64,000 bases of DNA from Podarcis raffonei (taxonomy: Eukaryota; Chordata; Lepidosauria; Squamata; Lacertidae). Position 1 is the stretch's first letter, and each line of letters opens with the position of its first letter. The notes beneath the pieces are model-generated. The model was not told where the DNA came from and did not search any database. It saw only the letters and a program-made list of their open reading frames with translations. Shown here in pieces: positions 21,963-34,250 of the stretch. The stretch spans positions 67,721,023 to 67,785,022 of the forward strand of contig NC_070604.1 of assembly GCF_027172205.1 (NCBI RefSeq). Direction: 5' to 3'. Position numbers and translations under genes: made by a program.

Positions 21963-22479
21963 TTAGCCTTCCTAATATGAATTAAATCAGAGAAAACTGT
22001 GCAGAAGCAGTGTTTCCATTCCTGCTCCACCCCCCATATAGATTCTCTTCACCAACTACTTTTTTTTTTTAAAAAAAGCCAATTGTATGATATATTTTAC
22101 TATATAGAGTGCGCGAGAGTGCAGAGATTGTTTCTCTGCCCAGATACTGCATAATTGACTGCACAGCGTTCGGTAGACACCACGTGGTATAAAAGATGAG
22201 TACAGTGAGGAACTGGTGCCAGGAGAAATCCCTCAAATCTTGTTTTTTAAAAAAGCAAATGGCAAACGGAAGAAAAGCAATTTATTTGAAGGGTTTATCT
22301 TTTAATTTGTCTGTGGCTTTAGGGAGAAATTCACCCAGGACAGTGAATGGCCCTGTCATGCCAAAGTACCTCATGCAAGTACCTGCTGAGAAGGTGGCCT
22401 CTGTTGAGTGAATGCGAGAACCACAGGACAAGTAAGTCACAACTGATTGGTAGCGAGACAAACTTGGCACATGCAGATA

Positions 22480-23300
22480 TGACTAAAATGGGGTCATGAC
22501 CGTTCTCCTGTCAACCGGAGGGTGCCCTTTGCATGGACGCTTGCAGCACCCCATCCCTGAGACAACGGCAGAAGTTCCTGGTACACCTCCCCATGTCACA
22601 GCCCTTTGAGGTTCCCGCCAAACCTCAGTTCTAATGAACCTATCTGTGGCAGGGGAAGGCAGAGCTCTTCGTGTAGTTAAAATGGGTAGATCCTACCTGA
22701 TAGCGTGCGGCTTCACCTCCCCTCCCCTCCCTTTGTTTAATGCTCTTTTATTACAGGTTAACTTCTTTTACAGGTATGCAGGCGCTGCTACAGTCTTAGA
22801 ATGGTTGCTGTTAAGGGACCAGGAAGGAATTTCCCCGCATTGGCAGGTTTCACCTTCCCCGTAGCAGATGCCACAACTTTAGTTTTAGGCCTTGGGTGGA
22901 ATCCTTTAGTTTATCTTCCCTAAATGTGGGGGGGGGGTTTGAAGCGGTGATGCCCCCCCCCGGCGGCTGTGATTCCAGGGTTCTCCGTTAAAGGGACTAA
23001 GTTGGAGGGGAGTCACTGACCATATGTTGAAAGGTTGTCAGTGCACGCCCCAGTGTTGTGGTGAAATGGGGGTGGACACTCTGCTAAACAAATGTCTTCC
23101 AGAGCCAGCCCACTTCCCAGACAGACCTGATTACCCTGATGTGCCCCAGATCCCCGGCTGGGGACTGGGAGGGATACGCGCCCAATGGTCTTCCTACATC
23201 TGAAAGTTTAAATAAAGTGGTGGCCAGTTTAATCCCATAACATGTTGTCATGAGTCATTCATTTCTTCTGGGTGGCTCTTGGGGTTGGGAGTCTCCACCT
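22480..23300 (+). mobile_element. Candidate retroelement terminal region (LTR/DIRS-like), unclassified
   Basis: This block differs from its surroundings: GC-richer, with a poly-G/poly-C pair near 22928-22962, a strong AATAAA at about 23212 inside taaataaagtggtggccagt, and a following segment of terminal-repeat type. I cannot find paired ends or target duplications, so both identity and limits are tentative. It appears to be an old fossil. Confidence 0.3.
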
Positions 23301-25005
23301 GGGCATGCAAAGCACACATATCCCACAACAAAATAATAATGGGGAACTACTCCCCTTCCTTATTGCTATGACTGTGTCTTCTCCATAACTCTAGAGTCAC
23401 TGGGAGACTGGGACCCCATTTTGCTGGAGCACACCCTGGTTTCTGAAAGTGAGGCTCTGTCTCCTGAGGTCTTTGGGCTCTTCCGGCTTACAATAAATAT
23501 AGCAGGATATTGCCATGCCTAATATTGTGGGGATGATAGTTAAGGAGAGGAAGGAGTCAGGAAGAATGTGGAGGGGGGGATAGTGAAGAAAGGAGATAAT
23601 AAAGGAGGAAGAGAGATGGATAGAGAGGAGATGACATGGGGCATTCTTTCCTCCATGTCCGGGTCAATGATTCCAGCAAGGACAACTTTATCTGTCATGC
23701 TGTAATACAGAAGTCTAGGCTGCAATACCTGGAAACAGAAGCAAGACAGTCCTGTACTTCCATTCTCTCTGAGAGACACATTATTCTCCATCCCTGACAG
23801 GTTGTGATCACTAGGAATGGATACACCTCTGGGGAGCACATTTTCTCATCCACCTTCTGTTATCTTCTTTCTTTCCCAACATCACTCTGATCCCTTTATT
23901 TAAAGTTATCCCTCTTGAAATCTGTTGCTTTATGATAATCATTTCCCTTTGTTCACAGGAAGTTTTAATCTTCCTTTGCTCTGTCTGATTTTTGTGATCT
24001 TTCCCCACAGCCCTTACAATTCTAACCAAGAGTATTTGAGCTTTTTCCCCACTCCCTAACAAAATGTGAGACAAATAATGAATAACCCTGAAATGCAGCA
24101 AAGGGAATCTTTCTATACATCTTATCTCTGAAAATTCAGGTGGTGCAATTAAAGTTGATTTGGTGCTCTAGCATGTCAAACTCCCCCCCCCAAAAAAAAC
24201 CCCCTACCCAGACTGTTTTGCAACAAAGAAAGTGACAACAATATGCACTGGAAAGTGCAGGATAGCAATTGCTTGATGCAACATCATATAACTGTATTTT
24301 ATATTAAACAAGGAACAATACATCATCGTTCTTGGTAGCACAGGTGTTAGACTGCACTGAAATTGTGCTGCCATAACAGGTTTTTTTTTTTGGGGGGGGG
24401 ATATTCCACAGATACCACAATATGCCTGTACCACCTACACTCACATGAAATTCTCTTCAAGTGATCAGATAGGAATGCCAAAGTGACAGATTTATAACAC
24501 AGAAAGCACTTTTCTTTTGGAACCCCAGCTTCAACATAACTTGTTAAAAAATATCCCAGGATGGCTTCAGGCTTACAAAAACACAAAGAGCCTAAGAAAG
24601 GCTTGGGGACTGGGGCTGGGGGTGGGTAGCTAGATTGACTCTCAAGTCCGATCCATGCAGCAGTGGATATCAGCACAAACTGATATGGAGAGGAATCTGA
24701 CAGCTAGCAAATTGATGCAAACATAATGTGGGTCTGATAATATGGGTACTGCAAGAGGTTTAAGAAAGCACAAGGGGTGCAGGTTAGTATTGCAAATGGG
24801 TTGCTGAGATATCGTGGATGGTTCACTGACAACAATAAAAAAACCCTCATCAGTTTTTCCATTAAAAGAATTAATCCAGATTAAATTGGGGAGGAGGAGG
24901 AACACAGGCTGGCATTTTGATGACAACAAGGGTGTGTGGATGCTGCAAAGAACTTTCAGGCATAAGTAGCACCCACCCCACAATCAAAACCCACCTGAAA
25001 GTGCC
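23300..25005. other. Intergenic, no feature recognised
   Basis: Short homopolymer runs (C at about 24182, T/G at 24381-24399) and low-complexity purine stretches are present, but I see no exon, RNA gene or classifiable repeat. Confidence 0.5.
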
Positions 25006-25011
25006 TATGGT

Positions 25012-25538
25012 TGTCAGGGACTGTACAGATGAAGAGGAGTGGTGGAGACCACCTCCCCTGGAGCCTCCCAGAGAGGAGGAAGCGGCAGATAACATAGATC
25101 TACAGGACTGGTTCGACCCTGGGCACACCCCAGAGGAAGAAGAAGAGGGAAGAAGTTGGGAAGTAATGGGAGGTGAGGAGCTGGGTAGTATTGAGAACGC
25201 AGGGCCCAAGCAGTAGCTGACGGACACAGTGTCTCTGGAGAGTCTCCCAGAACCCATCCCCGCCCCTAAAACCAGGCGCTCACTGAGAATAGCAGAGCAG
25301 AAGGCTTAAAGGCAGCGGACCCTTAGCAACTGTAGAAGAGGGGAGGAGTCTGATTAATAGGGGAGTACGGAGAAGGGGCGCACGGAGCTTCACTTGGAGC
25401 AACGTTAGATACTGAAAAGTCTTGGTTGTCTTGCCTTGGCATCTGGAATAATAATAAAAAGGAATAAAAAGCCTATGTTTTCTCTGTCTCTCTGCTTTCC
25501 TGGGCAATCAGCCAGGAGCCATCGACAGCACCCTGACA
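25012..25538 (+). mobile_element. Solo LTR, 527 bases
   Basis: Begins TGTCAGGG and ends CCCTGACA (8-base inverted ends, TG...CA) and is flanked by perfect 5-base duplications ATGGT (25007-25011 and 25539-25543). A polyadenylation-type AATAAAA cluster lies near 25450-25472, giving a U3-R-U5 layout. The internal region is absent, so this is a solo LTR left by recombination. Ty3/gypsy-like or retroviral origin is possible; the 5-base duplication fits both. The intact ends and duplication suggest moderate age. Confidence 0.8.
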
Positions 25539-25630
25539 ATGGTGTTCATTGGAAGTTGCTTTATACTGAGTCAGGCCATTGGCCCATCTAGCTGAGCATT
25601 GTCTATGCAGACTGGCAGCAGCTCTCCAGG

Positions 25631-25793
25631 CATAGGAGCCAACTCCTACAGGCCAAGGTCCCTTTGGCCCCCCAATAAAATATTTGAGGGGTCTGCCCCA
25701 CAGTTGATGGACATTGCCATTCAAATGATGTGTGTGAGCCACATCTTGTGATCTATTATGCAGAGTGGAGCTTACCTGGGCCCCCCAATATTT
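25631..25793. mobile_element. hAT-like MITE nested in SINE
   Basis: 163 bases beginning cataggagccaactcc and ending gggccccccaatatttt, with perfect 8-base target duplications TCTCCAGG at 25623-25630 and 25794-25801. Two internal ccccccaat(a) blocks are typical of this family. No coding capacity. Confidence 0.75.
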
Positions 25794-25810
25794 TCTCCAG
25801 GGTTTGAACC

Positions 25811-26066
25811 CAGAGCCGTAGCTAGGTGATCTTGCGCCGTTGGCAGAACCATCCAGATTGTGGCCCCTAGCTGCAGACAAACTAGCTCTTCTTTCCGCCT
25901 CTCCTCCAATCCCCCCTTCCACCCATTCAACTCACCCGCTATTTAAAACCATTTCTTATGAGGCAATAATCAATATTTATGGACATATTTTTAGCCGATT
26001 TTGCACCCCCCCATCGCCTGCACCCCTGGTGGGGGCCTGCCTCGCCACCCCCTAGCTACGGCCCTC
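25811..26066. mobile_element. hAT-like MITE nested in SINE box B region
   Basis: 256 bases with inverted ends CAGAGCCGTAGCTAGG and CCTAGCTACGGCCCTC and perfect 8-base duplications TTTGAACC (25803-25810, 26067-26074). The duplicated target is the tRNA-like box B core of the host SINE, so the insertion destroyed its internal promoter. Confidence 0.8.
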
Positions 26067-26295
26067 TTTGAACCTGGGACCTTCTGCATGCAAAATGGAA
26101 GCTCTGCCCCTGAGCTCTTCCCTGCTTGTTCAATGGCTACAACTGAACCAGCTTGCACATTGGATATGATTGCTAGGTCCTCTCTATTTATCAGTGTTAG
26201 CTGCAAAACCTCAAATCTAGTATCCCATATGCCAGAGTTTGGGGCTGATTTTTGGTCTATATGCCTTCTTTTATAGTGATGTATACTGTGTAATC

Positions 26296-26660
26296 GGGAC
26301 GCGGGTGGCGCTGTGGGTAAAACCTCAGTGCCTAGGGCTTGCCGATCGCATGGTTGGCGGTTCGAATCCCCGCGGCGGGGTGAGCTCCCGTCTTTCGGTC
26401 CCAGCTCCTGCCCACCTAGCAGTTCGAAAGCACCCTTAGGTGCAAGTAGATAAATAGGTACCGCTTTATAGTGGGAAGGTAAACGGCGTTTCCGTGTTCT
26501 GCGCTGGTGCTGGCTCGCCAGAGCACCTTCGTCACGCTGGCCACGTGACCCGGAAGTGTCTCCGGACAGCGCTGGCCCCCGGCCTCTTAAGTGAGATGGG
26601 CGCACAACCCTAGAGTCGGACACGACTGGCCCGTACAGGCAGGGGTACCTTTACCTTTAC
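26296..26660 (+). mobile_element. tRNA-derived SINE (family 1), copy 2, full length
   Basis: 365 bases with perfect 14-base target duplications TATACTGTGTAATC (26282-26295 and 26661-26674). The head gggacgcgggtggcgctgtg carries an A-box-like TGGCGCTGTGG and a B box GGTTCGAATCC near 26360, so it is a Pol III-type tRNA-derived SINE. The tail is TTTACCTTTA. It has high CpG content and is the least decayed copy in the window, hence probably the youngest. Confidence 0.9.
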
Positions 26661-26679
26661 TATACTGTGTAATCATTTA

Positions 26680-28150
26680 AAGCTTTGCTAGCTGTGTGTG
26701 TTGTTAGTCACATTTCTCCGAACTGTGGCCAGAAAAATCTTTATATGTTTTTATTCTAAATCAAGGTTTCCCCCCCCCCTTGAAATTTACTATTATGTTC
26801 TATCTGCGACTTTGAATGTATGAGAATGAGCCGTAATTGCAACACACGGCCACATTTTCCTCCAGTAAGAATAATTTGGAAGGAAAGGCATTTCTCTGGG
26901 CTTATCTCATGAAAACACGCCTACATGAAACAAAATAACAGTGGTCTTTCTTGTTCAGCTGACTCTTGCCAAATAATTAGATTACCGCTATCTCATTAGC
27001 ATTGAAATGGCATCACCAAAGCACACAAAATGAATGTTTCTGTTCTTTTCACAGAGGGAATTTGGTGCATATTTGCCATCATTGTTCAACCATTTGTTGC
27101 TGCTGTTCTGCATTGATTCACATGCCTGATTTCAGGGCAAGGAAACAGTGTCCATCCAGTAGTTGTTATTGGACTACATCTGGCCAAACATCACCACTGG
27201 ACATGCCAGCTGTGGATAATGTGAGTTGAGGTCCAGCAGCATCTTCAAGGGCATAGGTTCCCCACCCCTGCCTTATTTGCTAAAACTGATCATAGCCCAA
27301 TGGCATGTACAGAAAGTCCTGCGACAGATGATCAGCTGCATGGTTTTGGCAATGCCAGTCTTTACCGTTGACATGACTGGGATCATTCCACACCTTTTCT
27401 CATTCTTCGCTGTTCCACATGGTTGATGGAAGGAGAGGGTGGCCAATGCAGTCATCATGCCTTGCTTTCCAAGGTTTCCCTGTGTTTTCCATAGATGCTT
27501 TTTCTGGTGAAATTTCTACCTGGATATACTTCCAGTGGCAGATTTATATACTTCATGCATTGATTCTGGCCACATTTCAGAACAGTCATTTATGTGTAAG
27601 TCCAGTTCAAATCAATGGGACTGGAGAGAGGGAGAGGGAGGGAGGGAGAGAGTTGTCTTTGTGGAAAAACATTCCCATAAACTTTCCTTTCCCAGCTATC
27701 CAATTATAATATTTTGTTACTGGGAAATTTGAGCTGTGCATGCCCAGTTTGTGGTATGGAATGCTAAGTGCACTGTCCTTTTATGTCATAGACAGGCACC
27801 CGTGGTTAATTCCTGTAACACTGATGTACCCAACACAGCGATCTTTGCTTCTGGCTGGGAGAGGGGTGGTCTGAAAATTGGGAGTAGCAGTGATCACCGC
27901 ATTGCCATGGTCAGAGTCCCAGTGGCAAAGTTTGCTCTTATGTGCCAGTCCCCTCCTCTGCAGGGTTAGAGATCCCATTGCAATGGTCAACCCCAGACAC
28001 TTATGGACTCTGAGGGATGTTCTGCTGCTAGAGCTGGCGATTCTCCTGAGGCCCTAGTTGAGCTATGGAATGGGGAGAAAAGAAAGGTCATAGATGCAAT
28101 TGCTCCTGATCGTCCTCTCTGATGAGTCTGGAAGGCTCCCTGGTTTGGTG
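26680..28150. other. Intergenic, one MITE fragment
   Basis: A 3' half copy of the palindromic hAT-like family ends at 27270 (ggttccccacccctg), starting near 27158. Otherwise there is nothing recognisable beyond a GGGA-rich run near 27625-27650. Confidence 0.5.
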
Positions 28151-28154
28151 GTGA

Positions 28155-28295
28155 ACTTCAGGCAATGCTGTTGCACTCAGGTCCTGCTTGTGGGCTTCTT
28201 GTAGGTACCTGGTTGGCTACTGTAAGAACAGGATGCTGGACTAGTTGGGCACTTGGCCAGATCCAGCAGGATTTTCTTCATATTCCTGTACATAC
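28155..28295 (-). repeat. Dispersed squamate repeat (CCCAACTAGTCCAGCATCCTG family)
   Basis: On the minus strand it reads ctgctggatctggccaagtg, then ccaactagtccagcatcctg, then caagcaggacctgagtgcaa. The same series is found at 44940-45130 and 51313-51845 on the plus strand. I recognise it as a common squamate interspersed repeat but cannot name its class. Confidence 0.55.
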
Positions 28296-28299
28296 TTAA

Positions 28300-29540
28300 G
28301 AGTGTTGTACTGCAAAAGTATGTGAGTTATTCTGTGTCACTAAGTGAAACTTGTTGATTAGTTCCCCAGTGCCCTATCACTCAGAAAACCTACTGAAGGA
28401 ATGTTCCATCAACGAATAACTAGATAACATTGGTGTCTTTTTTTATAGACAATAAATGGATATGCACATTAGCACCAAGCTGTCGCAACATTCTGTGCTG
28501 AAATAGACTAAACCATGATGCAAGGACTGCAATTTAGTATGTATGCAGTTGCAGGCAGCTTAGTCATAATGTATGATGCACCAATACACACACGTTTCAG
28601 ATAGAGCAGTATATCACAAAATGATTAGGCTTTGGGTGATAAACTGCATCATTTGTTCTCTTTGCAAAATGGAAGAGTGAAGTCCTTTCTGTGGAATTAG
28701 AAACGTTGTGTCTTGAGTTATTTGTCAGGGATTGGTGAAGGAAAGTTGGGATTCATTGAATCATGGTAGATAATACGTATTGTCTTCCATGGAGAAATAA
28801 CTAAAGACTTGGTCCGAGTGAAGGAGCTTTGTTAAGCATAAAGGTCAACACGTGAAGTTTCATTTGAGTCAGGGTTTAGCCTTGAAACTTGTTACCACTG
28901 TTGGGATTTAACACTGAAAAAAAATGTGGAAAAGTACTATCGTGCCTCTGAGCACATGCAGAGAACTACGGACTCAGGATGAGATTCAACTAAGTTGTTG
29001 TTGTTGTTGTGTGTAATTCGGTTCACTTATGAAACATGAATTATCCTCTTCTCCCCCTGCACCCTCTGTGTGTCCCCTAAATCTGCTTAGGAGTGTTGGG
29101 GGGGAAACTCAGAAGAGTTTTAGGGTATGTGCAGGTGTGCAAGCAGACCTCATTCCCTGTGTGCATTCCCCACTTAGTGCTATGTTGAATTCCACCCTAA
29201 CCTTTTAAAAAAGGAATGCTCTCTGGATTCTACAGCCCCCATTTAACTCCTTCAGAAGTTGCATCTCATGACTTTAGTGAGCTGTACTGATTGACCATTG
29301 AAGAGCAGAGTATACATTTTTAATAATAACATTAATAAATAAACTATCGATCCCCTCCAGGCTGCTGAACATGTGGGTTCCTGGAGCCCTTGATTCTTTC
29401 TTTACTGCAAGTATAGTGTGGCTCTTCTCTTTATTCAGGCAAGAAGAAGGTTCTACTTTAACAGTGTTAATGAAAAGGTAAAAGTATGTCTTGTGTCTTG
29501 TATTGCTCAGGGTTCACCTGGCAGTTCTGTGGCATAATGG
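28300..29540. other. Intergenic, no feature recognised
   Basis: AT-rich sequence with a (TTG)n tract near 28995 and no supported gene. Confidence 0.5.
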
Positions 29541-29548
29541 ATGGATCA

Positions 29549-29668
29549 TAGAATCATAGAGTTGGAAGGGACCATGAAGGTCCAACCCCTTGCAATGCAA
29601 GAAACTTTTGCCCAACTTGGGGCTCAAACCCACGACCCTGAGATTAAGAGTTTTATGCTCTACCAACT
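29549..29668 (-). mobile_element. tRNA-Lys-derived SINE with CR1-like tail
   Basis: The minus strand reads agctcagttggtagagcata, then aaactcttaatctcagggtc, then gtgggtttgagccccaagtt and gggc. This matches most of a tRNA-Lys(CTT) including anticodon loop CTCTTAA and T-loop. It is followed by tgcattgcaaggggttggac and the tail ccaactctatgattctatg. The first bases of the tRNA are missing or altered and a retroposon tail is attached, so this is a SINE, not a tRNA gene. Confidence 0.75.
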
Positions 29669-30211
29669 GAGCTGTTGGATGACAACTAAAGTAACAACGG
29701 GGGGCTGAGAATGAAGTGGGAACAGGTGAGACCATGGAGAGGGAGGAGAACTACAGACCAGCAGAGAGACCCTCCACTGTTGGAGAGGGACCCTATGCTT
29801 GATCATAGGACACCTGTCTGAGACCATCCTGCTTGTTGGATTGCATTCCAAGCCAGTGGACTGAAATAACTTCATCCTAGTAATTTTTATCAGGGAATGG
29901 CTCATTTTACAATTTAACTATCTACCTCTGATGAGGGGGTGGTAGTATTTGACTACTAGAGCTGGGCATTGCAGGACCCTGTGACTCGGAGGAAGTTTGT
30001 GTTCTGTACTTCTTGCCTGACTTAACATCTGATGTGTCAGATTTGCTGAGATATATCATTGTCATAATTGCCACACAGGCACCTGTGGGTTCTTAACCTA
30101 CAAGTCTGAATGCATCAAAAATGTGGTTTTTTCCCTCTACATTGCAGGTGGTTAACATAATTCACCATGCATTATAAATTTGCTAGTTTGTTTTTTCCCC
30201 CTTCAGGAAAT

Positions 30212-30661
<450 letters not shown>

Positions 30662-30989
30662 TCAGTGATTTCTGGCCAGAAAGCTTTGCTGGTCTCTGTT
30701 GAGGCAGGACAAGAGAGAGGCATTGGTCTGGTGCCAGATGGAAGCCTTGGAGGAGATGGGGAGGGGAAGCAGCAAGCCACCAGCCTCTTTGCCAACCAAT
30801 GAGACGATCCATGCAATGGTTACAGTGTGAAGCTACTGAAGCCGACTTGGGGGTGGAGCTGACAGTAAGTTGTCTTTTGAATTTCATACAGGTAGACAAA
30901 TCATAAAGAATAACTTCTTGGCATTTGTAAGAAAATATCTCTGTGGGCAAAAGGTAAACAGGATAAAATGAATAGCAGTTCCAGGTGAA

Positions 30990-31012
30990 CTGCACACACA
31001 CACACACACATT
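30990..31012. repeat. (CA)n microsatellite
   Basis: About ten CA units. Confidence 0.9.
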
Positions 31013-31399
31013 TCAGCACCCAACAAGAATGTAAAAACTTGGTTTTGAGAAGCACTGTACATCTGCTTGCCCCAAGGCCTAAGCTAAGCTGATGTTTAGC
31101 TAAGGAAGGCTAAGAGGAAGCAGACTCTGGTATCAGCATGTGTTTTAACTTGTTACTTCAGTGTCTGTCACAAAGCAATTTTGGACATAAGATACTGTGC
31201 TACACAAAGGAGCATTCTTCTGTGGGAAAGCAGTTCTTAAGCACTCCGTTGACTTTTCTGACAGCCAGCAACTTTTTTCATATAGTAGAACTGTATCTTT
31301 GAAAGCTGCCACAGACTAGCCTGTAGGTAGGGATGGGTAAATATATCATGTTTTGTTTTTCTCATTTTCTCATCTTTTCAGTCTTCAGTTCTCCATATT

Positions 31400-31700
31400 T
31401 CCACTTCAGTTTGCATTTTCAAAAAGTCCTCATAAATGTTTATCAGATTTTTAGTGCAAATTTCCCCTAATACATATTTTTGCAAGCAATTTCCTCCCAG
31501 TATAATGTGTATTTGCAGGTTAGTCTCACCAGTATATGCATTTATAGGCATGCTTTTTAGCTTAGTATATACTTTCTATGCATTACTTGGCTGGAGAACT
31601 GCATTGCAAAATTCAAAGAAGTGTGAGTTTCAAAGGTTGGCTGCCTTTTAGTTTGTATGTTGCTTCTGAAACTCTGAATTGAGCCAAATTGAATTTCTCC
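31400..31700. repeat. Dispersed AT-rich repeat family, copy 2
   Basis: Same ordered motifs as 5390-5690 (cccctaatacatatttttgc, ttggctggagaactgcattg, aaagaagtgtgagtttcaaa, ggctgcctttta). Superfamily unknown. Confidence 0.5.
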
Positions 31701-32855
31701 CCCATCCCTGCCTGTAAGTCACCCAGGATAAAAATGGATACCTGATCTGTGCTGAGAAAGTCAGAATTTGAAGCAAAGTATACTGAAGATATCACCCTCC
31801 CACCCCAAATTGTGGGATATATTTCTCAGAAAGATATGAATTGTGCCCTTGGCTAATAAAAATAATGTATGTTAAAGTGAAATTCCATTCTCCCATGTCA
31901 AAGGGAAAGACCTTGGTCACCATGCATTGGTGCAGCACAACTGCATACTATGTCACACAACTAATTATACCAGAACAAGACATTTACCCTGCGCACAGCT
32001 ACAAATGCCACACTCTTGACTGCTGATGTGTCACATCATATTAGAAGCTTTTTGCTTTGAGCTTGTGGGATTTCTTCAGTGTGCCTGGTTCTCAACTCAC
32101 CTCTGGGATTCTGCTGTACAAAACAGTTGTTCCAAAACTGCAGCTGACCATGCTTGCCAGTTATGAGCTGTACTGAAAATATTTATCATGGACAAATATT
32201 GAGGCTAAGAAGTGACATCATCTGCTATGAACAAGATTTGAAGCCGAGTCTCCCTCTTTTTCAGGGAGTATCCTTTGGACCACACCATCAGGGCAGAAGG
32301 CGCGACAGAGAAGAGATCTGCTGTTTTCTACTCCCATCCCCATGGCTGCTCATGATACTGAAACAAAGGGAAAGGATTGTCATCTCGAAGGGCCATAAAA
32401 TTGGGGTCTCACTCTTGCACTGCATGTAACTGAGAAGTAGCTATTAATAATAAATAACTGGTGAATACTTATTATGGTTATTTCTCACACGCATGGAAGA
32501 CAATACATGATAATAAAATTAAATTAACAATTACAAAACCCTGCCGGCGGGTTTATAGTATTCATTCTCATGAGGAAAAGGACAGAAGAGAGTGAGAAGG
32601 AAAGATGATGAAGCAAGAGAGATACTAGGTTAAAATCCCAGAAAATTAGGGAAGGGCAAGGAAGATAGACCTTCCCTGAAGCACTTCTCAAAAAGTAGAT
32701 GGGACTGAATCATATGAACATCTGGAGGCTCTCCGGTGCAAAGATAGCCCTGCCAAAGAAAATGAAGGTAGGAGACAACAATTTCCTTTTAGATACTGCT
32801 ACAGGCACCCCAGTCTCCAAGCAATGAGATATTTTGGGTTGCCAGCACATACTTT
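31700..32855. other. Intergenic, no feature recognised
   Basis: No supported exon or classifiable repeat; AT-rich. Confidence 0.5.
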
Positions 32856-32859
32856 GGGC

Positions 32860-33040
32860 TTGGTTTCCTCAGGAGCAGAGGAATCAGTCAGACCATGGAT
32901 CCATCTAGCTCAGTGTTATCTACAGACTAGCAATGGCTCTCTGGGATTTCAGACTGGGGACATTCCCACCTGGAGATGCCAGAGATTGAACCAAGGACTT
33001 TCTGCAGACAAGAAGATGCTCTACCACTGAGAAGGTCACT
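32860..33040 (-). mobile_element. tRNA-derived SINE (family 2), decayed copy
   Basis: gtcagaccatggatccatct followed by agctcagtgttatctacaga, tctgggatttcagactgggg, ggagatgccagagattgaac and gctctaccactgag is the reverse of the family 2 consensus, with the tRNA-like head on the right. Confidence 0.7.
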
Positions 33041-33924
33041 GGAGATGGATCTTTGCGATACATGGTTTTATTTGCACATGTAGACAGACTGAACATTGGA
33101 TTGAAGGACTTTCAGCATCAATACTCCAATAGAAAACTTGCTCCCCCATTAGTATTCTAGGGCAGTGGGCAAAGTCATACTTCGGGTTCAGCACAGAGAG
33201 GTCTCTGTGTTTTGAAACTCTAGTTCCAGACTAGCTGAGGTCCATTCTTCTTATGCTCACCGATGACATTGATTCCCAGCTAAGGCAGCGGAGTGAGGCC
33301 TGTCCCTTTCAGCATCTCCATCTAGTTGTTTCTTTAGCAACTTGTTACCTGCATCCTTTAGTCATGCAAAAAGAGATACTTAACCACTTAAGCAGCCTCT
33401 TCCTCTGCAGAATCAGACTAGCCTCCCAATCCTATAACAATATTTTCATTAACAGTGGCTGGTCCAATTAAAAACAAAAGTCACCTTACATATTTGTTTA
33501 GAGTCGAGAAAAAGGAGAACTCATTGCAGAACTCCAAAGTACCGGTAACTCCCCCTTTTCTCTGTTTCAGTCACTTGCAGGCTGCAGCAAAGATTAAAAA
33601 GAACTTCTTTCTTCTGGCAGCCTATATTTCCCTTTATCCACATTCAAATCCTGACATTTTTTGCTTCCAGATAGGGAGGGTTTTTCTACATTCATGCTCC
33701 ATCTTGTTCTGTTCTATTGTCTGTATCTTCAGGCAAGAGCAAGACTCCCAATAGGTTTTGTTGCTGGGTGTTAAATCTTCCAGAAGTTTTCAGCTGCTAG
33801 CAGTTTTGGACAGGCAGAAGGGAGGTAGAATTCCTACATAATATGTGTATGTAGCTGATGAAATACAATTATTTCCTTAAAAACCAGCAGTCTTCACTGC
33901 TGGCAGTAATACAAATGTGTTTGT

Positions 33925-34250
33925 GGGAGGGGGGATTGTCATTGGCGGAGCTTCATGCTCCAGCACCGATGTGTGTATGGGGGTGTGGAGGGGGTGGGGC
34001 TGGTGCGCATTCTGGGGGCGTGGCGCCCAGTGTGGGTGGGTGGGGGGCAACCGCAATGGCACCCCACTGGGATTGCACTGCCAGGGGCGGTGCGCTCCCC
34101 CCGCACTGCTCTTCCTTCGCCAGTGGGGATTGTTGGCTTGTCTTTGTTCTTGTTTGATTATGTTTTTTGTCTTCTCATTTTGTGTTTTTATGTTATGAAT
34201 TGCTTTGTGATATTCAGATGAAGGACAGTATACAAATTTAACAAACAAAA
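33925..34250. repeat. GC-rich MITE-like block and LINE/SINE tail
   Basis: 33940-34125 is a G-rich block starting ggcggagcttcatgctccag, and gggcggtgcgctcc near its right side is the family-like end; similar ggcggagca sequence opens the block at 57375. 34185-34250 (tatgaattgctttgtgatat, then agtatacaaatttaacaaac) is a LINE/SINE 3' tail. Limits are approximate. Confidence 0.4.

Larger units (their letters stand above)
25553..26126 (-). mobile_element. tRNA-derived SINE (family 2), split by two MITEs
   Basis: The SINE pieces are 25553-25630, one base at 25802 between MITE duplications, and 26075-26126. On the minus strand the tRNA-like head reads gagctcaggggcagagcttc, then gcatgcagaaggtcccaggttc (box B region), and the body ends with the gactcagtataaagcaactt motif. 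Its own target duplications are tgttcattgg (25543-25552) and tgttcaatgg (26127-26136). Two MITEs with 8-base target duplications lie inside it. Other copies are at 32860-33040, 45585-45775 and 58512-58680. Confidence 0.8.

Noticed and set aside
26340-26375. tRNA-like box A/box B sequence
   Set aside because: Followed by a SINE body and tail and flanked by 14-base target duplications; a SINE head, not a tRNA gene.
25991-26623. 210-codon minus-strand frame
   Set aside because: Crosses a MITE, the SINE remnant and the 26296-26660 SINE; a similar product from 44373-44714 is the same SINE family. Not a gene.
29580-29668. tRNA-Lys gene on the minus strand
   Set aside because: The acceptor stem is incomplete and the sequence continues into a retroposon tail with ATTCTATG repeats.
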